46,646 bases of DNA from Candidatus Nanoarchaeia archaeon (GTDB taxonomy: Archaea; Nanobdellota; Nanobdellia; Woesearchaeales; UBA10216): positions 1 to 46,646 of the forward strand of contig JANQSZ010000013.1 in assembly GCA_028279045.1 (NCBI GenBank), read 5' to 3'. The position numbers were made by a program, and so were the translations under genes. This document shows, piece by piece, positions 1 to 9,293 of this stretch; within the stretch, counting starts at the first letter, position 1; every line of letters begins with the position of its first letter. The notes beneath the pieces are model-generated. The model had not been told where the DNA came from. It saw nothing but the letters and a program-made list of their open reading frames with translations, and ran no database searches.

Positions 1-1
1 C

Positions 2-643
2 GCTGTGCTCTCAGCAAACACTTGTAACGATGAATACCTAATGGGGAAGGAGTTGCAAATGAAGTTGACAAAAAGCACATCGCGTTTCCTAAAAAAATCA
101 GGCCAGCCGCCGTTAAGCACGCATGATTTCCACGACGAGGGCAACGAGCAAATTCTCCAATTGCTCCAATCAGCTGGGCTAACAAACAAAGAAGAAGACA
201 AAGTAAAGGTAATCTACTTTCCTGCATATCTTAACGGCGCAGACGGTTTACTCGACCTTGATTATTATGAAGGAATTAGTGCCGGCAATCTTGGAGTTTT
301 CCCATCTTACTACGAACCATATGGCTACACACCATTGGAAGCAGGTGCGCTCGGCGTACCAGCAGTAACAACGGACTTAGCAGGTTTCGGTCGATACATT
401 TGCAATGAATGTACTCCCTCTGAAAACAAAGGAATCCGCGTCATCAAACGAATGGGAAGGACCGACGACGACGTAATTCGTGATCTCGCACATTATCTTG
501 GCGTATTTGCTAATTACCAACGCCACGAACGTGCGCAAGAAAGTATAGCAGCAAAACAGTTATCCCAGAAAGCAGATTGGGAACATTTGGTGAAGAATTA
601 CTTTAAAGCTCATGAGGAATCGGTGAAGAGACAATGGAACTAA
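2..643 (+). CDS. Glycogen synthase, GT3 family, C-terminal part (cut by window edge)
   Basis: The reading frame is open to the first base, so the listed GTG at position 5 is not the real start and the N-terminal part lies outside the window. The segment around 'EPYGYTPLEAGALGVPAVTT' is the nucleotide-sugar binding region of eukaryote-like glycogen synthases (family GT3), which extend alpha-1,4-glucan from UDP-glucose in the cytoplasm. The C-terminal tail is helical and charged. The stop overlaps the next gene by 10 nt and a GDE gene follows, so this belongs to a glucan synthesis and breakdown operon. A GT4/GT5 relative is the alternative, but the 'EPYGYTPLEA' form favours GT3. Confidence 0.85.
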   Translation, partial: AVLSANTCNDEYLMGKELQMKLTKSTSRFLKKSGQPPLSTHDFHDEGNEQILQLLQSAGLTNKEEDKVKVIYFPAYLNGADGLLDLDYYEGISAGNLGVFPSYYEPYGYTPLEAGALGVPAVTTDLAGFGRYICNECTPSENKGIRVIKRMGRTDDDVIRDLAHYLGVFANYQRHERAQESIAAKQLSQKADWEHLVKNYFKAHEESVKRQWN

Positions 644-1578
644 GAAAAGATTATGTACTCAATCGATGGAGTTACATTGCAGAAGGTCGCGGCAAGCGTC
701 CAATGAATTTTTCGAAGCCTATCGATGGAGATCCAAAAAAGCATGAACTTTTTGCTCCTGGCAATGAGCACATGACTCCTCCTGAAATTGGGCGCCGAGA
801 AAGAGACGGTAAATGGTACTTGCGTTGGTTTGCAAACAAATTCCCCGCTGTAAGCACAGACGGCGATCCAACAATCCATACCGCAGACGGCAACTACACG
901 TGGTCGTGGTCCTACGGTTATCACGAAATTCTCGTCGAGACTCCTGATCCAAAACAAAGAAGCTGGGACTTTGATGTTAATCAGGTTCATGAAGTACTTC
1001 AAGTGTATAACGAACGCACCACCGAACTGCTCAGCAAAGATCACATTAATTTTGTTTCTGTCTTCAAAAACAGCGGACGAGAAGCAGGTGCAAGCCTTCC
1101 GCATTCCCACTCACAACTAATAGCACAGTCAATCATCCCACCGTTAATCGCTGAAAAGCTTGAATTCGGTGCAAAAGATGGCGTCTGCGCATACTGCAAT
1201 GTTGTCCAGCGCGAGAAAGACGGCGTACGAAAGTGTTTCGAAAACAATTCTGTTGTTGCCTTCACTCCTTACGCACCTCGTTCGAACTGGGAAGTTCAGA
1301 TATTCCCAAAGCGATGTGTCAATAAATTTACAGAACTTTCCGACGAGGAGTTACGCGATACTGCAGAGGCACTCCATTTCATTCAAACGCGATTAAAGAT
1401 AATGAGCGCTCCTTACAATTACCACTTACAATATTCACCATCCGACAAAAAATTGCATGCACATATTGAAGTCATTCCTCGGATGAACAGCTGGGCTGGG
1501 TTTGAATTGTCGACAGGAACCTACATCAACACTATTTCTCCCGAGCAAGCTGCTGAATTTTATCGTACAGGAGAATGA
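634..1578 (+). CDS. GalT-like hexose-1-phosphate nucleotidyltransferase (HIT superfamily)
   Basis: A 314-aa protein of galactose-1-phosphate uridylyltransferase type. The HIT-like active site 'PHSHSQ' is at about residues 156-161, with the nucleophilic His expected at H159. A CxxC pair (C185, C188) probably binds zinc, and 'LHAHIEVIPR' marks the second HIT-fold half. The family exchanges a nucleotide between UDP-glucose or ADP-glucose and a hexose-1-phosphate. Placed between glycogen synthase (10-nt overlap) and the debranching enzyme (4-nt ATGA overlap), it probably supplies or recovers nucleotide sugar for glycogen turnover. Whether it is a true GalT, an ADP-glucose phosphorylase or a UDP-glucose pyrophosphorylase-like enzyme cannot be decided from sequence. 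Confidence 0.8.
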   Translation: MELRKDYVLNRWSYIAEGRGKRPMNFSKPIDGDPKKHELFAPGNEHMTPPEIGRRERDGKWYLRWFANKFPAVSTDGDPTIHTADGNYTWSWSYGYHEILVETPDPKQRSWDFDVNQVHEVLQVYNERTTELLSKDHINFVSVFKNSGREAGASLPHSHSQLIAQSIIPPLIAEKLEFGAKDGVCAYCNVVQREKDGVRKCFENNSVVAFTPYAPRSNWEVQIFPKRCVNKFTELSDEELRDTAEALHFIQTRLKIMSAPYNYHLQYSPSDKKLHAHIEVIPRMNSWAGFELSTGTYINTISPEQAAEFYRTGE

Positions 1579-3320
1579 AAGTAACATACCGTTGGGGGAA
1601 GCATCACGCAGCAGGAGATGTAGATTCACCTTCATTCTTTCTTTCCAACAAATCAGAAGGGTTCTGTAATTTTTCTGTTGTTCCCAAGAGTGTATACAAC
1701 GGTTTGTTTTTCTCCGACGGACTTGATACTTATAGAACGATTGAAAACATCAGCGTTCGCAATAACAACATCCACACCATCAATCAAAAGTTTCTTTTTG
1801 TAGAGCGTGAAGGAAGCGAACGCACGGAAACATTTTTTATGCCGAACGGCAAAGATGCACTTCTTTACGAGCTAAACGAAGCAGCTCCAATAACATTAAC
1901 TCTTGACGTAAAACGCGCGTACGATGGTAGGGTGTGGGGAAGGAATTACAAGGTTTCTCGACGGAAAGATTGCACCGTAATCAAATTTACTAAAACATCA
2001 GACAACCGAGAAGACAAAGCGAGTGACGAACACGAATACACATTATACATCGCAATCAAACACGATGGTAAACTCGAAAAGAATATGCATTGGATCGAAC
2101 GCATGTACGATGACGATGCTGCTCGAGGAGAAACAGCATCACGATGGGTATTAGATGCCTGCACAATCATTGGTAGAAAGCTAGCAATTGCAACCGCAAA
2201 GAAAGAATCAGAGGCAATTGCACAAGCAACCTATACATTTCGTAACGCTGCAAGATTAAAAGCAGCAAAAAGCAAAGAAAAACATGCGTTACCACACCGT
2301 TCGCTTGAGCAATTTGCGGCGTACAATGCAATTGACATGCTCACCACAGCACACGGAATTCACGCAGGCCATCCTTGGTTCTTCCAGTACTGGAGCCGAG
2401 ATTCACTAATCAGCGCAAAGGCACTTCAACCGGCAGCGCGCCAAAAACTACTCATTCCATTCCTGAAACAAATCCAACAAGATGGAAACATTCCAAATCG
2501 AATTCCCTCGTCGGAAATCGGTGCTGCCGATTCAGTCGGCTGGCTGTTTTTCCGTGCTTTTGAACTATACAATGCCAAAAAATTAAGCAGCACAGCAGAG
2601 CACAAAGTACTGCAGGCAATTGTAAAGAGTATCGAATTGCTTCGCGTTCACAGGACAAGTAAAGATATCATCTACAATAAACCACAAGAAACCTGGATGG
2701 ACACCTTGTACAACGATGATGGTCGTTTCGGAGCAAGAATTGAAATCCAAGCTCTTCTGCTAGCAATGTATCGTTTCGCAGCAGAGCTCAGCACGAAAAG
2801 ATATGAAAAGTACGAGCAACAACTCAAGAAGAAAGTGCTTAAGTTCTTTTTCGAGCACAACCAACTAAAGGACGGTATCGACGATGATACGATTCGTCCA
2901 AACATTTTCATTGCATACTATGTCTACCCAGACCTCTTAACAAAAGGAGAATGGAAACGCGTTTTCAAGCACGCTCTCGACAATCTGTGGTTAGATTGGG
3001 GCGGTCTATCAACGCTCGATAAGAGACACCCGAACTTTTTTCCCGAAGATTCTGGTAACGATAGCCGTTCCTATCACCACGGAGATTCCTGGTATTGGAT
3101 GAACAACCTTGCAGCAATCTGCCTCCACAGGCTAGACAAAGACGAATTTAAGCCGCAAATCGAGAAGATTAAGCAGGCATCTATCCACAACCTTCTCTGG
3201 CAGAATAGCCTCGGTACGCCTGCAGAAGTAAGCTCAGCATCCCATCAAACAAGTGCTGGCTGCCAAAATCAGGCATGGAGTGCAGCATTACTTATTGAAC
3301 TTCTAGAAATTAGTAAATAA
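1575..3320 (+). CDS. Glycogen debranching enzyme, amylo-alpha-1,6-glucosidase type
   Basis: A 581-aa protein with an N-terminal beta-rich GDE_N-like domain (about 1-220) and an (alpha/alpha)6 catalytic domain. Signature stretches are 'HPWFFQYWSRDSLIS' near residue 265, 'ARIEIQALLLAMYRFAAEL' near 385, 'SYHHGDSWYWMNN' near 510 and 'AGCQNQAWSAALLIELL' at the end, all typical of archaeal and bacterial single-function debranching enzymes that hydrolyse alpha-1,6 branch points. The start ATG overlaps the galT-like stop by 4 nt, indicating translational coupling. Its 3' end overlaps the convergent S-layer gene by 11 nt. No signal peptide is visible, so it acts on intracellular glycogen. Confidence 0.88.
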   Translation: MKVTYRWGKHHAAGDVDSPSFFLSNKSEGFCNFSVVPKSVYNGLFFSDGLDTYRTIENISVRNNNIHTINQKFLFVEREGSERTETFFMPNGKDALLYELNEAAPITLTLDVKRAYDGRVWGRNYKVSRRKDCTVIKFTKTSDNREDKASDEHEYTLYIAIKHDGKLEKNMHWIERMYDDDAARGETASRWVLDACTIIGRKLAIATAKKESEAIAQATYTFRNAARLKAAKSKEKHALPHRSLEQFAAYNAIDMLTTAHGIHAGHPWFFQYWSRDSLISAKALQPAARQKLLIPFLKQIQQDGNIPNRIPSSEIGAADSVGWLFFRAFELYNAKKLSSTAEHKVLQAIVKSIELLRVHRTSKDIIYNKPQETWMDTLYNDDGRFGARIEIQALLLAMYRFAAELSTKRYEKYEQQLKKKVLKFFFEHNQLKDGIDDDTIRPNIFIAYYVYPDLLTKGEWKRVFKHALDNLWLDWGGLSTLDKRHPNFFPEDSGNDSRSYHHGDSWYWMNNLAAICLHRLDKDEFKPQIEKIKQASIHNLLWQNSLGTPAEVSSASHQTSAGCQNQAWSAALLIELLEISK

Positions 3321-6300
3321 AATCCATTACTCGTACAACATTTCCTGTTGGGCTTCCGCCAATCAAATCATCAAAGAAAGCAATAATTCTCGCAAACAGT
3401 CCTGCTTCAACACACTGATCAGCAGCACAGATGTTGCTGTTACATTCATAATTGTTAATGCAAGCAGCACCATCTCCCTTCATATCTTCGATCGTACCGC
3501 CAATTTCGCAGTATGATCGCTCACCATCGTGAGTAAATCGTGTCGTCGTTGGAATGCATTCTCCGTTCGACGTACATCCACTACAATCAGGAAGTGGTTC
3601 TTCAGCACCTGCGCAAGGGTTCTCAAAGTAGCTAATCGTCACACATTCTCCTTCAACACACGTAGCGCGTAAATGATCGCTTCCATCTGCACATTCGTAC
3701 AATCCGCAATCTGCGTGAGCTGAACATTCTTCAGGGTATTCTTCATCATCCATAGCAGGCTCTTCAACAATAATATCTGTGAACGACGTACCAGCAATTT
3801 CTATTTCAGTTCCTACCAAGTGATAATCTTCATAGTTAGCAAGGACACGTGCTGCTCGTCGTGTATCTAAGTCACCGTAACCATCTACAAGCAAGCCCCA
3901 GAATCCGTTTCCATGTTCAAACAACTTAATACGTCCTTTGTCTTCTTGCGTACCAGCATGACAGTCAACAGGATTGCCCATCAATTCAAGCGTTGCATGA
4001 TTGTTACAACCACTGCCAACAACTATTGCGTTTTGTGCTCGTATGTCAGGAACTTCTGAAGCAAGTTTGGCAGAACCAACTTCAATTGGCCCGGTTTCAT
4101 AGTAAACAATGCCGTCTTCTCCTTCAACAGCAACTCTTGCTGCAAATTGCAACGAAGTGGCAATATCAACTGAAGCAATCACGTCACTTGGAGACGCTGT
4201 ATCACCAACAACAATGATTGCATTAAACTCTCCTTCATCAACAAATGGTTCAGGATAGCTAGAAAGGTCATAACCTGTCATTGCTTCTTCCTCACATTCA
4301 TAAAATTGACAATCATTTGATGGATCTCGTGCAACGTAGCTACCGTCCGGACACAATTTCAAATCTTCAGTACAGTAAGACTCTTCAGGAACTTCTTCTT
4401 CTGGAACAGTGGTGACATCAGGCAGTTCTGCGTAAGGGCTTGCGACATACACCATTGGGTTTTGTTGTCTGTAAGGGTGTCGAACATTAAATGCGTCAGA
4501 GGAATCAGATTCTGATTCGGTGTATCGTGCTCCGCTCGAAGCGTAGTGTCTCAGCCCTTCCCTGTCATTTGGATCATGTACACCTATAATCGGGCTATAC
4601 ATGTCAAGGTCAATATGATCGTTCTCTCCTTTGAATATAACAAATGTTTTTGTTGTTGCAAGATCTTCTTTGTGTCGCGGACTCCACATACCGAGACCAG
4701 GTTTGTTTTTGTATTCTGCTGGAATGGCATAGAAATTAACTCCTTCAGGTCCGAGGAAGTCAATGTGTAAGCCCGAATGGGTTATTATCCAAGGCCATCC
4801 ATCAGAAAGTTTGCCGTCGCCAGTTCGGTCAACAAAAATCTCAAAATCATCTGTTGATGGAGCAAGGTGTCCTGAATAGTATACTTGAAAAGTGTTGCCA
4901 CCAATGTTAATAGTGCCAACACGTCCGTTTGATCCAAAAACAATTGCTCTTTCAATTATCTGGCCGCTTCCCAAATTCTTGAACTTCAGAACAGCGTCCT
5001 CTTGGTTTGGGCTGTCTGCTCCTTTGTACTGCATGATGTAGCTGTTTGCAGTTCCGTCTCCATCAGCAGTGAGCGAAAAGTAGTCATTCTTTGCAATAGA
5101 GGCAAGTTCATTAGCGACATATCTTCTATCGTCATCCCCAAACGTTATTTGTTCTCCGTCAGCACTTCCCGATAAACCGGTTTGTGCAAAAAGGACAAAG
5201 TCATCAGGATCTCCTCCTGCAGCGGAGTGAAATCGATATGTAGTTCCGCCCAGGGTCAATGTTGTAGTATACCGCATAGTAATTATTCCAAGTGGGCGTT
5301 CGACTATCTCTCCGTTAATGAGTTTGAATTTTGCAACAGCATCCTCAGTGTAAGGATTGTCTGTTCCTTTGTACTGAACGCGATATACCACTTCCCCATC
5401 AGATAGCTGGAAGTATTGATCTTTGTGAATGGGTTGATTTTGTGCGATAATTGGATCACTCGATGTTCCTGCAGCAAATCCGGGTCGATAATGTGCGATA
5501 GGCAGTGAAACTCTCTTGCCATCAGCATCCAAGAAGTTTAAGTTGTATTGGTCTTTTCCGCGAGAATCAATATACACAAGTTCGTGCTTTTGTTTCTCCA
5601 ATCCACCATAGTAAATATCCCACGAATCAAGCAATGCTTGTGGTTCATCAAGAGCAAGGCTCAGCAAATCTCCTGGTTGGAGGTAGATGTCATCCTCAGC
5701 ATACACATCAATAATGATTTTGTTAATGGAAACGCGTTCCCCGTTATCATTACCAGTTATGGTAACTGTCGCATCGTCAATAAGTTCACTATTTACTACA
5801 AGGTTTTCTGATCCGTCAGCGCTACCGCCGATGTTTGTATCGTGAAGGATTACTTTGTGCGCTCCCAAGTAGAATTCTACTTTTCGTACGCCGCCTGCAA
5901 TGTCTTGAACCAAGGTTTCCCGAACGCCAACGTGAGATCCATCAGCTAGTCCGTCTGTGGATCCATCAACAAGATTATCAGTAAATTCCCCGTTGACATT
6001 GAATTTAACTACCGTGTCACTAACAAAAGTAGCAGTAACCTCGTAATCCCTACCACTTACAGTATATGTTTTAGTTTCTCCTTCGTCTAAAACATCCTCT
6101 ATTGCTCCCCGCATTAATGTAAGTTTAACATCGTTTTTAGCAGCTCGTTCTGCTTTTACAATCGAATATGATCTATCCATGATGGTTATTCTCTCGTCTT
6201 CAAAGTCTTCCAAACGAGTTCCCACAATATCAGATTGTGCAAGTTCATCAAAGTTCAAAATGTATTGTCCGATGTTATTTCCGCTTGCGATATACAAGAA

Positions 6301-7632
6301 TGTTTCAGCAAGGCCATATTCATTCTCCATGTACGCAACGTATTCTGTGAGTTCATTGTTGAAAAGGATGCGTTGTTGGTAGTTGAACGTTCCAATGTCG
6401 TTGTCAAACTGCTGATCTCCAAGGAAACCAAGTATTTTCGCACCAATTGCATCTCTGACATCTCTGATGTTCTCGTACTGCACACCAGGTTCTGACAATT
6501 CAAGTCTATTTTCTCCGTTCTTCACTAGCCAAAGATCTTCTCTGGATGGATTGTACACACAACGGTATGCTTTACATCCGTCGGCGTCAATATATAATTG
6601 TCTAAAGTAGCCGTCCTCATGACAATGTAGTTCTTCAGGGTCTCCACAGCCTTCTTCCATAGGCTCTTCTTCCTCTTCCTCCTCTTCGACTACATCACTC
6701 ACAACACTAAAGCTAACCGTCTTTGATTGTCCTACTTCGCCATTACGGTTTGATTGGGTAAACGGTGTTGCTGTCAATTCATGTTGGCCAAGTGATGGTG
6801 TCCATGCATTGTAATCTCCGTTGCTGTCTCCAGCAATTACATAAGGGAAGATGTTTTCCGTGTGAAAGTTAGTTACTCCGTCTAAAGAAAATCGTACGCT
6901 TCCAACGGTTTCAGGATCAGTTACCGCCTTTATACTAATGTCATCAGTACCAAGTTCTGCAAAATTAATAACATCGCCGTTTTCTAATTCACCAATAACA
7001 TCGTCAGTATCTGCATTGATAAGCATAAATTTTACAATTTCTTGTTCTTCAGGTTCTTCTTCTCCATCGAGTCCAAGATAAGTAAACTTGAGTTTGTCAA
7101 CACGTGCAAATGTCGACCCAGATCCTCTGTCTCCAAGCAGCGATAAACTATCTCCTTGTTCGAGTTCAATTTCGCTAACTTGTGTTTTCCATGCTTGTGT
7201 ACCACCGCTTGTGGATGTCCAGGTATCAAGCGCGCCATCTTGAGTGAAAAGTCCGTAGGAGTCAACAGCGCTGCTGTCGTCATTTTCATCGCAGTACGTT
7301 ACTTCCACTTTCCATATTCCTTCGGTTTGCACACTGTCTGTAATGAGTATTTCTCCATCTTGACCGACTGTACCTTCATGCCTTGCACAAATACCATCAG
7401 AAGGATTTGGACACACACAATTTGTTGAAGAAACATAGCCCTCACTCATATCTAAAGCTTCAGCTTCCACTGTTGTTTGATATCCAACCGCAACCTGATT
7501 GCCGGAAATGAGGTTCGATCCAGCTAAAAAATCACTTGGAGAAGCTAGCCAGTCAGCGAAGGAAGCAGAAGTAATGGATACACTAAGTAGTACAAACACG
7601 CTTAGCATTGCCAGTAATGCGACTCTTCGCAT
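3310..7632 (-). CDS. Large S-layer protein (DPANN type)
   Basis: A 1440-aa exported protein with a signal peptide (hydrophobic 4-24). Residues about 380-500 and 1127-1270 match what I recognise as archaeal S-layer domains: 'VVGDTASPSDVIASVDIA' and, after a 'VGSGCNN' motif, 'RRAARVLANYEDY', the usual S-layer C-domain pattern. Two tandem repeats ('YKGTDNPYTEDAVAKFK' near 750 and 'YKGADSPNQEDAVLKFK' near 865) share about 90 residues of layout. An acidic Glu linker lies at about 315-325 and Cys-rich modules flank it and fill residues 1290-1410. No C-terminal TM helix is obvious, so anchoring is unclear. A TATA box centred about 26 nt upstream supports this start and a leaderless, probably strong, transcript. 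It is likely the main cell-wall lattice protein or one of a few. Confidence 0.85.
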   Translation of the reverse strand: MRRVALLAMLSVFVLLSVSITSASFADWLASPSDFLAGSNLISGNQVAVGYQTTVEAEALDMSEGYVSSTNCVCPNPSDGICARHEGTVGQDGEILITDSVQTEGIWKVEVTYCDENDDSSAVDSYGLFTQDGALDTWTSTSGGTQAWKTQVSEIELEQGDSLSLLGDRGSGSTFARVDKLKFTYLGLDGEEEPEEQEIVKFMLINADTDDVIGELENGDVINFAELGTDDISIKAVTDPETVGSVRFSLDGVTNFHTENIFPYVIAGDSNGDYNAWTPSLGQHELTATPFTQSNRNGEVGQSKTVSFSVVSDVVEEEEEEEEPMEEGCGDPEELHCHEDGYFRQLYIDADGCKAYRCVYNPSREDLWLVKNGENRLELSEPGVQYENIRDVRDAIGAKILGFLGDQQFDNDIGTFNYQQRILFNNELTEYVAYMENEYGLAETFLYIASGNNIGQYILNFDELAQSDIVGTRLEDFEDERITIMDRSYSIVKAERAAKNDVKLTLMRGAIEDVLDEGETKTYTVSGRDYEVTATFVSDTVVKFNVNGEFTDNLVDGSTDGLADGSHVGVRETLVQDIAGGVRKVEFYLGAHKVILHDTNIGGSADGSENLVVNSELIDDATVTITGNDNGERVSINKIIIDVYAEDDIYLQPGDLLSLALDEPQALLDSWDIYYGGLEKQKHELVYIDSRGKDQYNLNFLDADGKRVSLPIAHYRPGFAAGTSSDPIIAQNQPIHKDQYFQLSDGEVVYRVQYKGTDNPYTEDAVAKFKLINGEIVERPLGIITMRYTTTLTLGGTTYRFHSAAGGDPDDFVLFAQTGLSGSADGEQITFGDDDRRYVANELASIAKNDYFSLTADGDGTANSYIMQYKGADSPNQEDAVLKFKNLGSGQIIERAIVFGSNGRVGTINIGGNTFQVYYSGHLAPSTDDFEIFVDRTGDGKLSDGWPWIITHSGLHIDFLGPEGVNFYAIPAEYKNKPGLGMWSPRHKEDLATTKTFVIFKGENDHIDLDMYSPIIGVHDPNDREGLRHYASSGARYTESESDSSDAFNVRHPYRQQNPMVYVASPYAELPDVTTVPEEEVPEESYCTEDLKLCPDGSYVARDPSNDCQFYECEEEAMTGYDLSSYPEPFVDEGEFNAIIVVGDTASPSDVIASVDIATSLQFAARVAVEGEDGIVYYETGPIEVGSAKLASEVPDIRAQNAIVVGSGCNNHATLELMGNPVDCHAGTQEDKGRIKLFEHGNGFWGLLVDGYGDLDTRRAARVLANYEDYHLVGTEIEIAGTSFTDIIVEEPAMDDEEYPEECSAHADCGLYECADGSDHLRATCVEGECVTISYFENPCAGAEEPLPDCSGCTSNGECIPTTTRFTHDGERSYCEIGGTIEDMKGDGAACINNYECNSNICAADQCVEAGLFARIIAFFDDLIGGSPTGNVVRVMDFIY

Positions 7633-7652
7633 CTCTAATCTTATAAACTCAG

Positions 7653-7662
7653 TATATAAAAA
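7653..7662 (-). promoter_or_regulatory. TATA box for the S-layer gene
   Basis: The plus strand reads 'tatataaaaa'. On the minus strand this is a T-rich TATA element centred about 26 nt before the ATG at 7632, which places the transcription start at or within two bases of the start codon. Confidence 0.65.
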
Positions 7663-7683
7663 GGTATCCTAGTTTAGACAGAA

Positions 7684-8679
7684 CTACGCCGCAGCAACCA
7701 TATAGAGTGCTTGCGACCACGCAAGAGGCGAGTTCTCGTTGTGTTCCTCGCTTTTTGCAAAGTACAACTCCGGCAATTCGCCTTCCTTGTTCATTGCGTC
7801 TTGCGTCTTCTTCATGTAATAATCATACTTTGCTTTATCTCCAAGTCCCTTGAAAATAATCGCTAACCAGGGAAAGCCGAATGTCCATTCTGCTTCTCCG
7901 CCTTTGTTATAATATTGATCACCAACATAGCGGATAACACCTTTCTCCCTAACCAAGTATGTTTCAACGTTGTGTAAAATTTGTGATCGTTGTGACTCGG
8001 AAACAACACTGTACGGGTAAATCAAGGAAAGCAATGCCAAGTCTATTGGCTTTGTTACCGATTCCCATGGAAGCAAGTTGTTCAATGCGTCTTGTCCTTT
8101 CTCAATCAGTTCTTCAGGAACATCAACAACATCACGAACAGCTTTCAATCCTGCAAGGCATGCACCGACGGAACTTGCGTGAACTTCTTCGTTCTCTTCC
8201 CACATACCATTGTCCTTATCATGCCAGTATTCAATACTTGCAAGATAGTGCACAAGTTTTTGCAAGATACGAACGTCATTTTCATCGCGGATAACTTTGT
8301 ATCCCTGCCGCTTGAGCTTTGCAATGTTAAACAACACTTGCCCAACAGCATCGTTCTGCATATTACCCCATTCATCCCAGAACTCTTCTAGTGTAATAGG
8401 ATGGTAGCGCGCATGAATGTATTGATACCGGTGCTCTGGTTTCTTTTCAATAGCGTGATCAATCTTGAATTCGTGTTTCAAAAGAATGTTAAGAATAGCA
8501 TGATGAGTCTTCACTAACTGCTTGCTGTCTTGCACAGCCGCAAAACCCAGTGCACTATACAAGTTATCCCGCAGCCAAGCTTTGTCATAGCCTGTATCCA
8601 CCTTTTTAGAAGCCGCAGACAACAGTCCTGTCGGATGTGCCATACTCTTCAAAATGCGGTGACTGTGTTGTATCATCAT
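7684..8679 (-). CDS. GH15-like glucoamylase, catalytic domain only
   Basis: A 331-aa (alpha/alpha)6-type protein related to glycoside hydrolase 15 and phosphorylase-kinase-like domains. Signature stretches are 'YDKAWLRDNLYSALGF' near residue 29, 'EFWDEWGNMQNDAVGQ' near 98 (region of the general acid) and 'ENSPLAWSQALYMVA' at the C-terminus (region of the general base). It is about half the length of bacterial GH15 enzymes because the N-terminal beta-domain is absent. No signal peptide is seen, so it probably trims intracellular glycogen or maltodextrin to glucose and completes the nearby glycogen gene set. A TATA box around 8710-8718 and a purine-rich 'AGGGGGA' just before two consecutive ATGs support the start at 8679 or 8676. 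Confidence 0.75.
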   Translation of the reverse strand: MMIQHSHRILKSMAHPTGLLSAASKKVDTGYDKAWLRDNLYSALGFAAVQDSKQLVKTHHAILNILLKHEFKIDHAIEKKPEHRYQYIHARYHPITLEEFWDEWGNMQNDAVGQVLFNIAKLKRQGYKVIRDENDVRILQKLVHYLASIEYWHDKDNGMWEENEEVHASSVGACLAGLKAVRDVVDVPEELIEKGQDALNNLLPWESVTKPIDLALLSLIYPYSVVSESQRSQILHNVETYLVREKGVIRYVGDQYYNKGGEAEWTFGFPWLAIIFKGLGDKAKYDYYMKKTQDAMNKEGELPELYFAKSEEHNENSPLAWSQALYMVAAA

Positions 8680-8760
8680 ATCCCCCTAGTGGATCTGTGA
8701 TACTTCTCCTATTTAAATATTACTATTTTCACCACTGTCAAGTAACGATAGCACAAAACC

Positions 8761-8769
8761 TTTATAAAG
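8761..8769 (+). promoter_or_regulatory. TATA box for the unknown gene/dph5 operon
   Basis: The sequence 'tttataaag' is centred 25 nt upstream of the ATG at 8790. It shows that the long ORF-track start at 8637 is false and that the mRNA is leaderless. Confidence 0.7.
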
Positions 8770-8789
8770 CAGATACTTATAGCAGACTC

Positions 8790-9293
8790 ATGCAAGAACG
8801 ACTCCAATACTTCGCAGAACTAGAGAAATTGCGTTATTTATATATGGCCTGGCTATTCAATCCAGAAGCATTTGATGAGCAAGCCAACCCCATATACGAC
8901 CTCTTTGAAACATTAGCGTCACCTCCTTTCAATGGCCCTCTTGGGCCAACAGTGTATGCAGCAAGATCCTGGATGAGCTGGGACCAAGCCCATGAAGATC
9001 GAAAAGGCGAAGGTGATCACGAAGTAGAGTATGCTACAGGGCAACCTTTTTATGCAGGTCAAGAACCAGAAGAATTCGATGCAGATGTTGAAAAAGTTGT
9101 TGCAGAAACACTAAAACCAGGTTATGAACGAGAGGAAAGTACTCGAATGGAACTTCCAAAGCCCGCAGAACTGTTTCCAATAGCAACATCTGAAGAAGCT
9201 GAAGTCTTTGGCCCTTTGATGGTTGAAGCGATCAGCCAAGGGTTAGGTGAAACAATTAATCGGCTATATGGGTTAGCCAACAGAGACAAATGA
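8790..9293 (+). CDS. Hypothetical protein, 167 aa, upstream of dph5
   Basis: I do not recognise this protein. The ORF track starts it at 8637, but the TATA box at 8761-8769 lies inside that extension, so the ATG at 8790 ('MQERLQYFAELEKLRYLYM') is the supported start. The N-terminal 45 residues look helical, the middle is acidic with many Glu and Pro residues, and the last 35 residues form an amphipathic helix. No signal peptide, TM segment or cysteine motif is present. Its stop overlaps the dph5 start as ATGA, so it is translationally coupled to diphthamide synthesis and may be a lineage-specific partner or simply co-expressed. Confidence 0.7.
   Translation: MQERLQYFAELEKLRYLYMAWLFNPEAFDEQANPIYDLFETLASPPFNGPLGPTVYAARSWMSWDQAHEDRKGEGDHEVEYATGQPFYAGQEPEEFDADVEKVVAETLKPGYEREESTRMELPKPAELFPIATSEEAEVFGPLMVEAISQGLGETINRLYGLANRDK

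Noticed and set aside
8637-8789. N-terminal extension of the 167-aa gene before dph5
   Set aside because: It contains the promoter and TATA box and overlaps the divergent GH15 start; the ATG at 8790 has the right TATA spacing.
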